From NCBI RefSeq assembly GCF_001282785.1, contig NZ_CVUA01000001.1, positions 620,001 through 684,000 of the forward strand: a stretch of 64,000 nt of DNA, written 5' to 3'. The position numbers and the translations under genes are program-made. Under the pieces are notes generated by a model. The model saw only the letters and a program-made list of their open reading frames with translations. It made no database searches and was not told where the DNA came from. This DNA comes from Halolamina sediminis (GTDB lineage Archaea > Halobacteriota > Halobacteria > Halobacteriales > Haloferacaceae). This document shows positions 54,949-62,694 of the stretch, piece after piece. Numbering within the stretch: the stretch's first letter is position 1; every line of letters begins with the position of its first letter.

Positions 54949-55178
54949 GGCTCGCGAGCGGCGAACGACGCTATGTCGTTCGCTCGGAGCGTGTTGCCGT
55001 GACTGTGTGACGACAATTCCGGCTCGCGAGCGGCGAACGATGCTATGTCGTTCGCTTGGAGCGTGTTGCCGTGACTGTGTGATGACTGATTACGGCTCGC
55101 GAGCGGCGAACGACGCTATGTTGTTCGCTTGGAGCGTGTTGCCGTGACTGTGTGATGACTGATTCCGGCTCGCGAGCG
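54949..55178. repeat. Tandem array of 72-73-bp units (three plus partial), each with two palindromes
   Basis: Units begin GGCTCGCGAGCG at 54949, 55021, 55094 and (partial) 55167. Each holds the perfect palindrome GCTCGCGAGC and a nine-base-pair hairpin GCGAACGAC-GCTAT-GTCGTTCGC (first copy 54961-54983), then CTTGGAGCGTGTTGCCGTGACTG-like sequence. Copy 2 changes the left arm to GAT and copy 3 the right arm to GTT; both keep pairing as G-U if the plus strand is RNA. There are no spacers, so it is not CRISPR. The following 55179-55390 has no other gene that I can support. Confidence 0.85.
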
Positions 55179-55390
55179 ACCGCGACTGCCGGCGTCGTTT
55201 CGCGCGCACCCTCCAGGCCCGCGAGCGCGTCGAGTCGACGTGGCGTCGTCGCCGTCGATGCGTTCCAGTTCTCAGCCGAGACCGACCGATACCCCACGAA
55301 CATAGATATGTCCCGGAGGTATCGCTCGACGCTCGGCGATACGTTATGCGTATGGGTAATCTCTTGGGTGTCCCGGCCCACCTAGTAGAT

Positions 55391-55492
55391 ATGGCCACGA
55401 AACAGCACTCCGTCGGTATCGACCACGTGACCGTCGTGCCCGGGCCGGCGGCGACGGCCGACGACGGCGACGACGACGAGGACGAGAACTAA
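55391..55492 (+). CDS. Possible 33-residue acidic small protein
   Basis: A short open frame ATG-TAA encodes MATKQHSVGIDHVTVVPGP followed by an acidic tail. It is below usual gene-length limits. Its final bases overlap the end of the convergent aminotransferase gene. A weak TATA-like TTATGCGTA lies about 40 bases upstream, slightly far for a leaderless start. The Asp/Glu-rich tail fits haloarchaeal coding bias. I do not recognise it, and it may be non-coding. Confidence 0.35.
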   Translation: MATKQHSVGIDHVTVVPGPAATADDGDDDEDEN

Positions 55493-56565
55493 CGGTTCTC
55501 GATCACGTCGCCGACCCGGTCCAGCCCCTCTCGGAGCTCCGGGGTCGGGAGGCCGAACCCGATCCGGAAGCGGTTCTCGTAGGGGCCGAACAGGTGCCCT
55601 GGCGCCAGCACGACCGAGGCCTCCTCGACCACGACGCGGCAGAACTCCTCCGCATTCTCGAACCCGTCGGGGACTGTCACGAACCCGTTGACGCCGACCG
55701 GCTCGTGCCAGTCGAGGCCGTGCTGGTCGATCCAGTCGGCGACGATTTTGCGGTGTTTCGTGGCGAGGTCGCGGTTCTCGCGTAGGATATCCTCCTCCTG
55801 CTCGCCCAGCGCCTGTTTCGCGACGTGCTGGCCGAACAGTGTCGGCGAGATGGTCGTGTAGTCCTTCCAGCGCCACGCGCGCTCGACCACGTCCGCGTCG
55901 CCAACGACCCAGCCGAACCGTAGCCCCGCCAGCCCGTACGCCTTCGTGAGGCTGGTCGTGGAGATGCCGTACTCCCCGAGCGCCGCTGCCGGCGTGATGG
56001 GCGCCTCGGCGAGCAGCCGGTACACCTCGTCACAGAGCAGGTACGCGTCGTGCTCGGCCGCGAGGTCGTACAGTTCGCGAACGCTCTCCTCGTCGTGGTA
56101 GTTCCCGGTGGGGTTGTTGGGGTTGTTGAGCACCACGACCGCGGTGTCGTCGCGGATCGCTTCCTGGACCCCGGCCACGTCGACGCTCCAGTCCTCACGG
56201 TTCAGGGGAACGCGGGTCACCTCCCCGAACGCCTCGGGGACGGCGTGCAGCGCCTGGTACGTCGGCGTGACGACGACCGCGTGGTCGCCGTGCTCGGAGT
56301 TCAGCAGCGAGAGGAACGTGAGGAAGTTCGCCTCCTGCGTGCCGACGGTGAACAGCACCTCCTCGGCGCTCCGCCCGTAGCGTTCGCCCACGTCGGCGCG
56401 GAACTCGGGGTCGCCGTTGGTCGGGATTACGTACCCCAGCTTCCCGGGGTCGAGGTCGAAGCGGTCGGCCGGCAGCGAGCGGATCCCGCTCTCGGCGAGC
56501 ATGATGTCGGCCTCGTGTTCGTACTCCGCGAACCAGCGTTCGAGGCCGAACGGGGAAACGTCCAT
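55489..56565 (-). CDS. Class I/II PLP-dependent aminotransferase
   Basis: A 358-residue aminotransferase of fold type I. The conserved Asn-Pro motif is in VVLNNPNNPTGNYHDEES, the Asp that pairs with the PLP nitrogen in LLCDEVYRLL, and the Schiff-base Lys in SLTKAYGLAGLRFGW near residue 208. The substrate-carboxyl Arg is probably in NRFRIGFGLPT near the C-terminus. The amino-acid substrate cannot be read from sequence. The start ATG at 56565 begins MDVSPFGLERWFAEYEHEAD; an upstream start would add only basic residues. Confidence 0.88.
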   Translation of the reverse strand: MDVSPFGLERWFAEYEHEADIMLAESGIRSLPADRFDLDPGKLGYVIPTNGDPEFRADVGERYGRSAEEVLFTVGTQEANFLTFLSLLNSEHGDHAVVVTPTYQALHAVPEAFGEVTRVPLNREDWSVDVAGVQEAIRDDTAVVVLNNPNNPTGNYHDEESVRELYDLAAEHDAYLLCDEVYRLLAEAPITPAAALGEYGISTTSLTKAYGLAGLRFGWVVGDADVVERAWRWKDYTTISPTLFGQHVAKQALGEQEEDILRENRDLATKHRKIVADWIDQHGLDWHEPVGVNGFVTVPDGFENAEEFCRVVVEEASVVLAPGHLFGPYENRFRIGFGLPTPELREGLDRVGDVIENR

Positions 56566-56614
56566 ACGGGTTCTGTGTCGCCGGCCGGCAAAAACCACCT
56601 GCTGCCGGCGACCG

Positions 56615-58282
56615 TTACTTCTGCTCGCGCTCCCGCATGTTCTGGCGGGTGAACTGCGGCGTCGCCCGGACCGACCGCTGCTTGCGCCGGAACGAGCGCC
56701 ACAGCGCGAACACCAGCGGTGCGATCACCGCGAGGATGCCCGCGGAGACCCGCCAGTCCTGTCCGAACGCGTAGATCAACGCCGCCGAGAGCACGCCCGC
56801 GGCGACGAAAATCCCCAGGATCAGCCGCTTCGCGAGGTCCCGGAACACGTCGTCGCCGTCCTCGACGTTGATGTTGACCGTGAGGTTCTCCCCCTCGATC
56901 CCGTCGAGCACGCGGTCGAGCTTCGGGGGAACCGACACCAGCGCGCCCGCGGTCTCCTGAGCCCGGTCGGCGGCGTCGCTCGCGATCCGGCGGGCGGTCT
57001 GCTCGCGGTACCCCTGCTCGGTGAGGTAGTCGGTCGCGACGCTGATGAAGTCGAACTCGGGGTCGAGCGTGACACACACCCCCTCGACGACGGTCGCGAC
57101 CCGGAGCACCAGCGCGAGGTTCCGCGGCAGCCGTAGCGGGAACTCGTAGATCGTCCCCTCGACCTGCTCGATGATCTGCTGGACGCGGTACTGCTCGATG
57201 TCCTCGCCCCGGGCGTCCTGGATCGCGAGCTCCATCACCCGGCCCATGACCTCGCGGTCGGCCTCCGGCGAGAGCGTCCCCATCTCGACCAGCGCGTCGA
57301 GGATCGCGTCGGTGTCCTGCTCGGCGATCGCGACGTAGAACTCCACGATCTTCTCCTGGATGTACGGGTCGACCCGCCCGCTCATCCCGAAGTCGTAGAA
57401 GATCACCGCGCCCTCGTCGTCGACCGCGAGGTTCCCGGGGTGGGGGTCGGCGTGGAACACGCCGTCCTCGATGATCATCTGGAGGTAGATGCGCTGGAGT
57501 CGCGTCGCGAGTTCGGTACGGTCGATCCCCTTCGCGTCGAGCTCGTCGATATCGTTGATCTTCGTTCCGGGCAGGTACTCCATCGTCAGTACCGACTCCC
57601 CGGAGGCTGCCTCGTGGGTGTCGGGGATGCGGATATCCTCGTTGGCCGCGAAGTTCTCGCTGATCTCCTCGAGCATCACGCGCTCGCGGCCGTAGTCCAT
57701 CTCCTGTCGGATCGTCTTCGAGAACTCCTCGGCCAGGTTCGACAGCGAGAACGAACTCGACTCGTTGACGAAGAACACGATCACGGGCAGCGACCAGCGA
57801 AGCACCTTCAGATCGGCGTTGACCAACGGGACGATTCCCGGTCGGCGCACCTTCACGGCCACCTGCTTGCCGTCGTGCACTGCGCGGTACACCTGTCCGA
57901 GACTGGCGCCGCTGATCGCCTCGCTGTCGAACTCGTCGAACGTCTCCTCGACCGGACCGAGCTCGTCTTCGAGCACCTCCTTTGCCTCCGCCCAGTCGGC
58001 GGGCGGCACCTCGTCCTGCAGGCTCGAGAGCACGTCGACGTACTCCGGCGGGAGGATGTCCGGCCGCGTCGACAGCAGCTGGCCGAGCTTGATGAACGTC
58101 GGGCCGAGCGTCAGCAGCGTTTCGAGTAGCGCCTCGGCCCGCCGGACGCGCGTCTCGCTGTCGACGCTGCGGCTCCGCCCGAACAGGAGGAACCGCTTGC
58201 GATCTCTCGCCCACGCGAACAGCAGGGGGAAAAAGCCCTTGAGGACGACGAGGAACCGCCAGTAGGCACGGAGAGAGACCAG
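56615..58282 (-). CDS. UbiB/AarF (ABC1) family atypical kinase, apparent CTG start
   Basis: About 555 residues of the UbiB/ABC1 atypical kinase family, implicated in quinone or lipid homeostasis. The family KxGQ motif FIKLGQLLSTRPDILPPEY lies near residues 66-84. The ATP-binding AVKVRRPG, the catalytic HADPHPGNLAVDDEG and FYDFGMSGR follow. Two hydrophobic helices sit at the C-terminus. The first canonical start (GTG 58033) would cut off the KxGQ region. The frame is open upstream to a TGA without any ATG, GTG or TTG. CTG at 58282 gives the normal N-terminus LVSLRAYWRFLVVLKGFFP and has a Shine-Dalgarno sequence in front. Confidence 0.82.
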   Translation of the reverse strand: MVSLRAYWRFLVVLKGFFPLLFAWARDRKRFLLFGRSRSVDSETRVRRAEALLETLLTLGPTFIKLGQLLSTRPDILPPEYVDVLSSLQDEVPPADWAEAKEVLEDELGPVEETFDEFDSEAISGASLGQVYRAVHDGKQVAVKVRRPGIVPLVNADLKVLRWSLPVIVFFVNESSSFSLSNLAEEFSKTIRQEMDYGRERVMLEEISENFAANEDIRIPDTHEAASGESVLTMEYLPGTKINDIDELDAKGIDRTELATRLQRIYLQMIIEDGVFHADPHPGNLAVDDEGAVIFYDFGMSGRVDPYIQEKIVEFYVAIAEQDTDAILDALVEMGTLSPEADREVMGRVMELAIQDARGEDIEQYRVQQIIEQVEGTIYEFPLRLPRNLALVLRVATVVEGVCVTLDPEFDFISVATDYLTEQGYREQTARRIASDAADRAQETAGALVSVPPKLDRVLDGIEGENLTVNINVEDGDDVFRDLAKRLILGIFVAAGVLSAALIYAFGQDWRVSAGILAVIAPLVFALWRSFRRKQRSVRATPQFTRQNMREREQK

Positions 58283-58286
58283 TCTA

Positions 58287-58295
58287 GATCACCCC
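58287..58295 (-). promoter_or_regulatory. Shine-Dalgarno sequence for the UbiB-family CTG start
   Basis: GGGGTGATC (minus strand) matches the anti-Shine-Dalgarno end of archaeal 16S rRNA and lies four bases before the CTG at 58282. The upstream hsp20 gene ends 43 bases earlier in the same direction, so this gene is internal to an operon and would need such a site. Confidence 0.65.
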
Positions 58296-58338
58296 ATCCT
58301 CGGGCGCGTCGGTTCGGGGCTGGCGGTCGGTCCGAGCA

Positions 58339-58692
58339 TCAGGCGTCGTCGATGTCGATCGACTCGGCGGGGCCGGCCGAGCGCTTGGGGACGGTGACGG
58401 TGAGCACGCCGCGCTCCATCGACGCCTCGGCGTCGGTCCCGGCGTCTGGCGGGAGCGGGATCTCGGCGTCGAGGAAGAGTGGCCGATCCTCCCGGACGTA
58501 GTCGAACTCGCCGCCGAACGCCTTCTCGCGGCGCGCTTCGACGTGGAGCCGACCCCCCTCGCTCCGCAGATCGGTCGTCTCGGCTGTCGCCCCCGGCAGG
58601 TCGATCACGAGCCGGTAGGCGGACTCGCTCTCGAGCAGGTCGGCGAACACCGCATCTGGGAGCTCTTGGAGCGCCTCGCGAACTGTGTCCAT
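58339..58692 (-). CDS. Hsp20/alpha-crystallin small heat-shock protein
   Basis: A 117-residue small heat-shock protein that prevents aggregation of unfolded proteins. The alpha-crystallin domain spans about 24-105 with YRLVIDLPGATAETTDLRSE, LHVEARREKAF and the late AEASMERGVLTVTVPK, which matches the A-x-x-x-n-GVL-T-V-P consensus. The N-terminus is short. The start is ATG at 58692. The UbiB-family gene follows in the same direction and is probably co-transcribed. Confidence 0.9.
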   Translation of the reverse strand: MDTVREALQELPDAVFADLLESESAYRLVIDLPGATAETTDLRSEGGRLHVEARREKAFGGEFDYVREDRPLFLDAEIPLPPDAGTDAEASMERGVLTVTVPKRSAGPAESIDIDDA

Positions 58693-58851
58693 GCTCGGAG
58701 TATGGGGCGGAGTGTCGAAAAAGCCGGCGGTGGTGGCGCGACACCACGTTGGCGGACAACCGTGGTGGTGGTGCGACTGAGCGACGATGTTCAGCCGTGA
58801 CGATGGCCCGACGAAGCAGCGACGGATCGAGAGAAAAGTGGCGAGACCGCG

Positions 58852-59757
58852 TCAGGTCGACGGCGTCATCTCGATGTTGAGCGCCTTCTGGATGATCTGG
58901 ATCGACGCCGTCGAGCAGAGGAAGTACCAGAAGATCCACGGCCGGATCGGCCCGAGCATCGGCTCGGTCCACTCCAGCGTGCCCCAGATCGGGAACACGA
59001 CCTCTGTCAGCACGTGGTGGCTGCTCGCGCCCCGGGCGCCGATCGCCCAGTACATCCAAAGGAACACCGGGATGGTGAGGAACATGATCCACGCCATCGG
59101 GCGGAACTGCTCTTTGAACATGCCGAGCTGGTCGCCCATGGCCTCCATCTGCTCCTCCTGGATCTCCTGCATCGCGGCGTCGTCACCGCGCTCCTTGGCC
59201 TCCTTCCGGCGCTCTTGGATGTCCTTCATCCGGTCCTGGTAGGCGCTCATCTTGTCCATATCCATCAGGAGCGCGCGCAGTACCGTGGAGTAGAGGCCGG
59301 TGGTCATCGCCAGCAGCAGCACGACCGCGTAGAACGGCAGCACGTCGAGCAGCGGGCCGAGCCCGAGGTCCAGCGTCTCGCCTACGGCGTTCCGGATCGG
59401 GGTGTACGCGTACCCGACCATGAACAGCAGCGTGCCGACCCCGGCCAGCTTGTCCCACTTCGACCAGGACGTGCTCTCCACGTCGTCGAGGTCGACCGAG
59501 GAGCTGGTGAGGTCGTCGTCGTCACCCTCGAGCGCCTCACGGACGGCGTCGGGGTCGTCGATCCGGAACCCGGTGTCGCCCTCGACGAGCACCTCCTTCT
59601 CGATCAGCCGGCCCCACTGGCCGCTCTCGATCTCGCCTTTCACGTCCGTCCAGCCCACCTCGCCGTCGTCGGCGCGGTCGAGCACCGTCTCGAGGACGTC
59701 CCGTATCTCGGGGTCCTCCGAGACGAGTTCGCGGACGCGCTTCTCGGTCCGTACCAT
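58852..59757 (-). CDS. DUF106 membrane protein (Oxa1/YidC/EMC3 superfamily)
   Basis: A 301-residue protein. The first 95 residues are soluble and acidic. Three membrane segments follow: LAGVGTLLFMVGYAYTPI, LLDVLPFYAVVLLLAMTTGL and MAWIMFLTIPVFLWMYWAIG, plus a further hydrophobic stretch near IRPWIFWYFLCS. A helical hairpin (MKDIQERRKEAKERGDDAAM) lies between. This is the layout of archaeal DUF106, a relative of YidC/EMC3/Get1 insertases, so membrane-protein insertion is likely. It is downstream of adk in the same direction, a common archaeal arrangement. Confidence 0.9.
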   Translation of the reverse strand: MVRTEKRVRELVSEDPEIRDVLETVLDRADDGEVGWTDVKGEIESGQWGRLIEKEVLVEGDTGFRIDDPDAVREALEGDDDDLTSSSVDLDDVESTSWSKWDKLAGVGTLLFMVGYAYTPIRNAVGETLDLGLGPLLDVLPFYAVVLLLAMTTGLYSTVLRALLMDMDKMSAYQDRMKDIQERRKEAKERGDDAAMQEIQEEQMEAMGDQLGMFKEQFRPMAWIMFLTIPVFLWMYWAIGARGASSHHVLTEVVFPIWGTLEWTEPMLGPIRPWIFWYFLCSTASIQIIQKALNIEMTPST

Positions 59758-59842
59758 TGACTCGGCCTTCGCTACCAGGCGTTATGAAGCTTTTACTTGT
59801 CGCTGCAGAACGGCGGCGGCGAGAAAGCCGCGCCCGGCCGGC

Positions 59843-60475
59843 TCAGTCGTCGCCGTCGACCGCGTCGGTCAGCCGCCCGAACACGTCCTCGGGTGCACCC
59901 TCGCCGTCGATTTCGACGAGCTCGCCGGCGTCGCGGTACTGTTCGATCACCGGCTCGGTGTTCTCCTCGTACACTTCGAGGCGCTCGCGGACCACGTCCT
60001 CCTCGTCGTCGTCGCGCTGGTGGAGGTCGCCGCCGCAGGCGTCACAGACGCCTTCCTCCTCGGGCGGGGCGAACTCGACGTGGTAGTTCTCGCCGCACTC
60101 CGTACAGACCCGCCGGCCCGTCAGGCGATCGACCAGCGTCTCCCGGTCGACGTCGAGGAAGAACACGTAGTCGAGCTCGGTCGCGTCGTCGAGATACTCG
60201 ACCTGGTCGAGGTTGCGCGGGTAGCCGTCGAGGACGTAGCCGTCTGCATCCTCGAGTGCGGCCGCCAGCACCTCGTTGACGACCTCGTCGGGGACGAGTT
60301 CGCCCGCCTCCATGAAGCTGCGGGGCGTGCCGTACTCCGTCTCCATGTCTTTGTTCGCCCGCAGGGCGTCGCCCGTCGAGACGTGGTCGAGGTCGTACGT
60401 CTCACAGAGCTTCTTCGCCTGCGTTCCCTTGCCGGCGCCCGGCGGCCCCAGCAGCAGAATGTGGTGGTCGGCCAT
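59843..60475 (-). CDS. adk: Adenylate kinase (zinc-type LID)
   Basis: A 210-residue enzyme interconverting ADP with ATP plus AMP. The P-loop is GPPGAGKGT at about 10-18, the AMP site [13 protein letters not shown] and [13 protein letters not shown], and the LID contains a Cys4 zinc site, [10 protein letters not shown] and CDACGGDLH. The size and zinc LID agree with the bacterial-type kinase found in haloarchaea. The start is ATG at 60475. It is divergent from the methyltransferase gene and upstream of the DUF106 gene, 85 bases away. Confidence 0.95.
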   Translation of the reverse strand: MADHHILLLGPPGAGKGTQAKKLCETYDLDHVSTGDALRANKDMETEYGTPRSFMEAGELVPDEVVNEVLAAALEDADGYVLDGYPRNLDQVEYLDDATELDYVFFLDVDRETLVDRLTGRRVCTECGENYHVEFAPPEEEGVCDACGGDLHQRDDDEEDVVRERLEVYEENTEPVIEQYRDAGELVEIDGEGAPEDVFGRLTDAVDGDD

Positions 60476-60567
60476 ATCGAGTCGGACTCGGGCCGAGCAT
60501 AAAGGCTTGAAGAAAGCGGCTGGCGACGGCGCGGTAGCGTTTTGGTCCCGTCCGTCGAGATGGCCCT

Positions 60568-61203
60568 GTGACCGACAGTCCGCGACGGATCGACGACGAG
60601 GACGTCGACGTAGCTCCGACAGTCGAGACGTACGCCGCCAACGCCGAGCGGTTCGTGGAGAAGTACCGCGAGTGGAGTCTCACGGCGCTGCACGGCGAGG
60701 CGTTCCGCGACGCGCTCCCGAATCTTGCCGGCCGGCCGCCGCGCGTGCTCGATCTCGGCTGTGGCCCGGGCGCCGACAGTGCAACGTTCGTTGATGCCGG
60801 CCTCGATGCGGTCGGACTGGATATCACCCGGCCGTTCCTCCGTGCGGCTCGCGACGACGTGTCCCGGGCGCGCTTCCTGCAGGGCGACATGCGGCGGCTC
60901 CCGGTCCGGGACGACGCCGCAGACGGCCTCTGGAGCAGCGCCGCGTTCCTCCACCTCCCGCGCTCGGACGCGGCGTCGACCCTCCGCGAGTTTGCTCGCG
61001 TCCTGCGTCCGGGCGGGCCGCTGCTGCTGTCTGCGAAGGCACGGGAGGCCCACGAGCAGGACGCGATGGAACTGGCCGACGGGCGACGGTTCACACTCTG
61101 GCGGGAGGCGCCACTCGAACGGCAGCTCGCCGACGCCGGGTTCGAGCCCGAGCAGATCAGCGACGAAGAGGAGTGGCACACGTTCCTCGCGGTCCGGGAC
61201 TGA
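60568..61203 (+). CDS. Class I SAM-dependent methyltransferase
   Basis: A 211-residue Rossmann-fold methyltransferase. Motif I is [15 protein letters not shown] near residue 57, motif [14 protein letters not shown], motif [11 protein letters not shown] and the later segment [20 protein letters not shown]. The acceptor substrate is unknown. The GTG at 60568 was selected as the first start that leaves the short acidic N-terminus before [15 protein letters not shown]. The next gene in the same direction is a halobacterial hypothetical 27 bases downstream. Confidence 0.87.
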   Translation: MTDSPRRIDDEDVDVAPTVETYAANAERFVEKYREWSLTALHGEAFRDALPNLAGRPPRVLDLGCGPGADSATFVDAGLDAVGLDITRPFLRAARDDVSRARFLQGDMRRLPVRDDAADGLWSSAAFLHLPRSDAASTLREFARVLRPGGPLLLSAKAREAHEQDAMELADGRRFTLWREAPLERQLADAGFEPEQISDEEEWHTFLAVRD

Positions 61204-61230
61204 TTAGTCGCCGGCCGCCCGAGAGCCGGT

Positions 61231-61656
61231 ATGACCCGCTTCGACGCCGATACGCCGACCGATCGACGGAAGCTGTTCGCCGACGCCGTCACCGCCCACC
61301 GCACCCGCGGCAGCGCGTTTCTCACGATCGAGGCCGCCCCGCCGGAATCGCCCGCGTTCGATCCGGACGGGGAGGACGAGGGGGACGAAGAGGAGCCCCA
61401 GCCGTGGCTTCAGTTCGCCGAGAAGACGTTCAACCTCGACGTGACCGACGCCGAACTCGACCGCATGAAGGCGCTGGTCGACGAGTTCCCGGAGTTCCGT
61501 ATCGACGAACTGGAGTCGCCCGACACCGCCGAGGGAACCAACGTCCGGATCACCGCCCGCTCGGACGCCAACCGCCTCGCGGACTTCGCGGACCGGGTGT
61601 TCCGCGACGTGTACGAGCGCGAGGAGGGGTACCGCGCGTGGGTCGTAGCGGTCTGA
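61231..61656 (+). CDS. Conserved halobacterial protein, unknown function
   Basis: A 141-residue acidic cytoplasmic protein. It has an alpha-beta pattern (RGSAFLTIEAAPPESP, an acidic loop at about 48-58, PWLQFAEKTFNLDVTDAELD, RLADFADRVFRDVYEREEGY). There are no cysteines, signal or membrane segment and no motif that I recognise. It follows the methyltransferase by 27 bases and is probably co-transcribed. The start is ATG at 61231. Confidence 0.72.
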   Translation: MTRFDADTPTDRRKLFADAVTAHRTRGSAFLTIEAAPPESPAFDPDGEDEGDEEEPQPWLQFAEKTFNLDVTDAELDRMKALVDEFPEFRIDELESPDTAEGTNVRITARSDANRLADFADRVFRDVYEREEGYRAWVVAV

Positions 61657-61671
61657 TCGCGGACCGACGCG

Positions 61672-62694
61672 CTACGCCCAGTGGCGCTCGGTCAGGTCCG
61701 CCCGCATCACGAAGTCGGGCTCGTCGCCCACGTCGACGCCCGCTAGCGCGGCGTCGCTGACCCACTCGACGGATTCGGGAATCAGCACGCGCGTCGTGTC
61801 GGCGCCGACCGCGGCGGCGTCACGACTGATCGCCGCCAGCAGCGCGTCGCAGGAGTCGGGTCCTTCCCACGCTGCCACGCCGTATTCTCCGCGGACCGTG
61901 GTCTCGCCGTCGTCGTCCTCGCGCTCGCTGGTCCGGGCGCGGAACGCGAAGCCGCCGACTCCGCCGTCGGGCGCCGAGACGACGAGCAGGCGATCGTCCG
62001 CGGCTGCCTGCCGCAGTCGGTCCCGGGTCAGCTCCGACAGCGCCCACGATTCCGAGTCGTCGAGCGCGAGCCCGTCGAGCGCGTCGCGGGCGCCCGCGTC
62101 GGTCCAGAACCCCCACGTGGCGTCGGGGTCGGCGCCGGTCTCGCCCGCTGCGTCGGTCCGTGCGGTCGCTTCCGGGTCCGGGTCGGGCTGCACCCACCGG
62201 AACTCGGTACCGGGGTCGAAACCGTTGAACCGCGAGGCACCCAGCCCGCCCGTGTTCCACGAAAAGACCATGTTCCGGGCGACGCGTCGGCCCGTCTCGT
62301 ACAGCCAGTGGAAGCCGGCGTCGTTCAGCGCCCGGGAGAGCCCCCGGCCGCGGTACTCGGGATCGACCCGCATCGCCTGCATCCATCCTTCGTGTTCGCT
62401 GAGCCCGACCGCCTGACAGATTCCCACTGCGCGGTCGTCGGCTACCTCGTCGACGTCGTCGGGGTCGACGGCATCCACGTCCTCGGGCGCCGGCGGCGAC
62501 GCGGTCGTGTCGACGGCGACGAAGGTTCGCGTGTCCGGGTCGTCGGACTCCATCCACCGCGGGAACGCGTCGGGGATGTAGTCGCCGCTCTCCCACGTGT
62601 CGGCGGTGAACGCGGCGACTGCGGGGTAGTCGCCGGGGACCGCTTCCCGGACCACGATCTCGTCGTCGTCGGCGTAGTCGATTCCCCCAGTCAC
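61672..62694 (-). CDS. GNAT-family N-acetyltransferase
   Basis: A 340-residue protein. The N-terminal GNAT domain (about 10-180) carries VGICQAVGLSEHEGWMQAMRV and the acetyl-CoA pyrophosphate loop EYRGRGLSRALNDAG. The C-terminal half (about 215-340) looks like a second, degenerate GNAT fold (VSAPDGGVGGFAFRARTS). The acceptor is unknown. The GTG at 62694 is chosen because it overlaps the gatD stop in a GTGA arrangement; the open frame extends upstream within gatD but without homology. Expression is thus coupled to gatD. Confidence 0.82.
   Translation of the reverse strand: MTGGIDYADDDEIVVREAVPGDYPAVAAFTADTWESGDYIPDAFPRWMESDDPDTRTFVAVDTTASPPAPEDVDAVDPDDVDEVADDRAVGICQAVGLSEHEGWMQAMRVDPEYRGRGLSRALNDAGFHWLYETGRRVARNMVFSWNTGGLGASRFNGFDPGTEFRWVQPDPDPEATARTDAAGETGADPDATWGFWTDAGARDALDGLALDDSESWALSELTRDRLRQAAADDRLLVVSAPDGGVGGFAFRARTSEREDDDGETTVRGEYGVAAWEGPDSCDALLAAISRDAAAVGADTTRVLIPESVEWVSDAALAGVDVGDEPDFVMRADLTERHWA

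Noticed and set aside
54949-55178. CRISPR array or replication origin repeats
   Set aside because: There are no spacers, and the units do not resemble haloarchaeal origin recognition boxes; no orc1/cdc6 gene is near.
58033-58035. GTG 58033 as the start of the UbiB-family gene
   Set aside because: It would remove the conserved FIKLGQ motif, which is encoded in frame just upstream.
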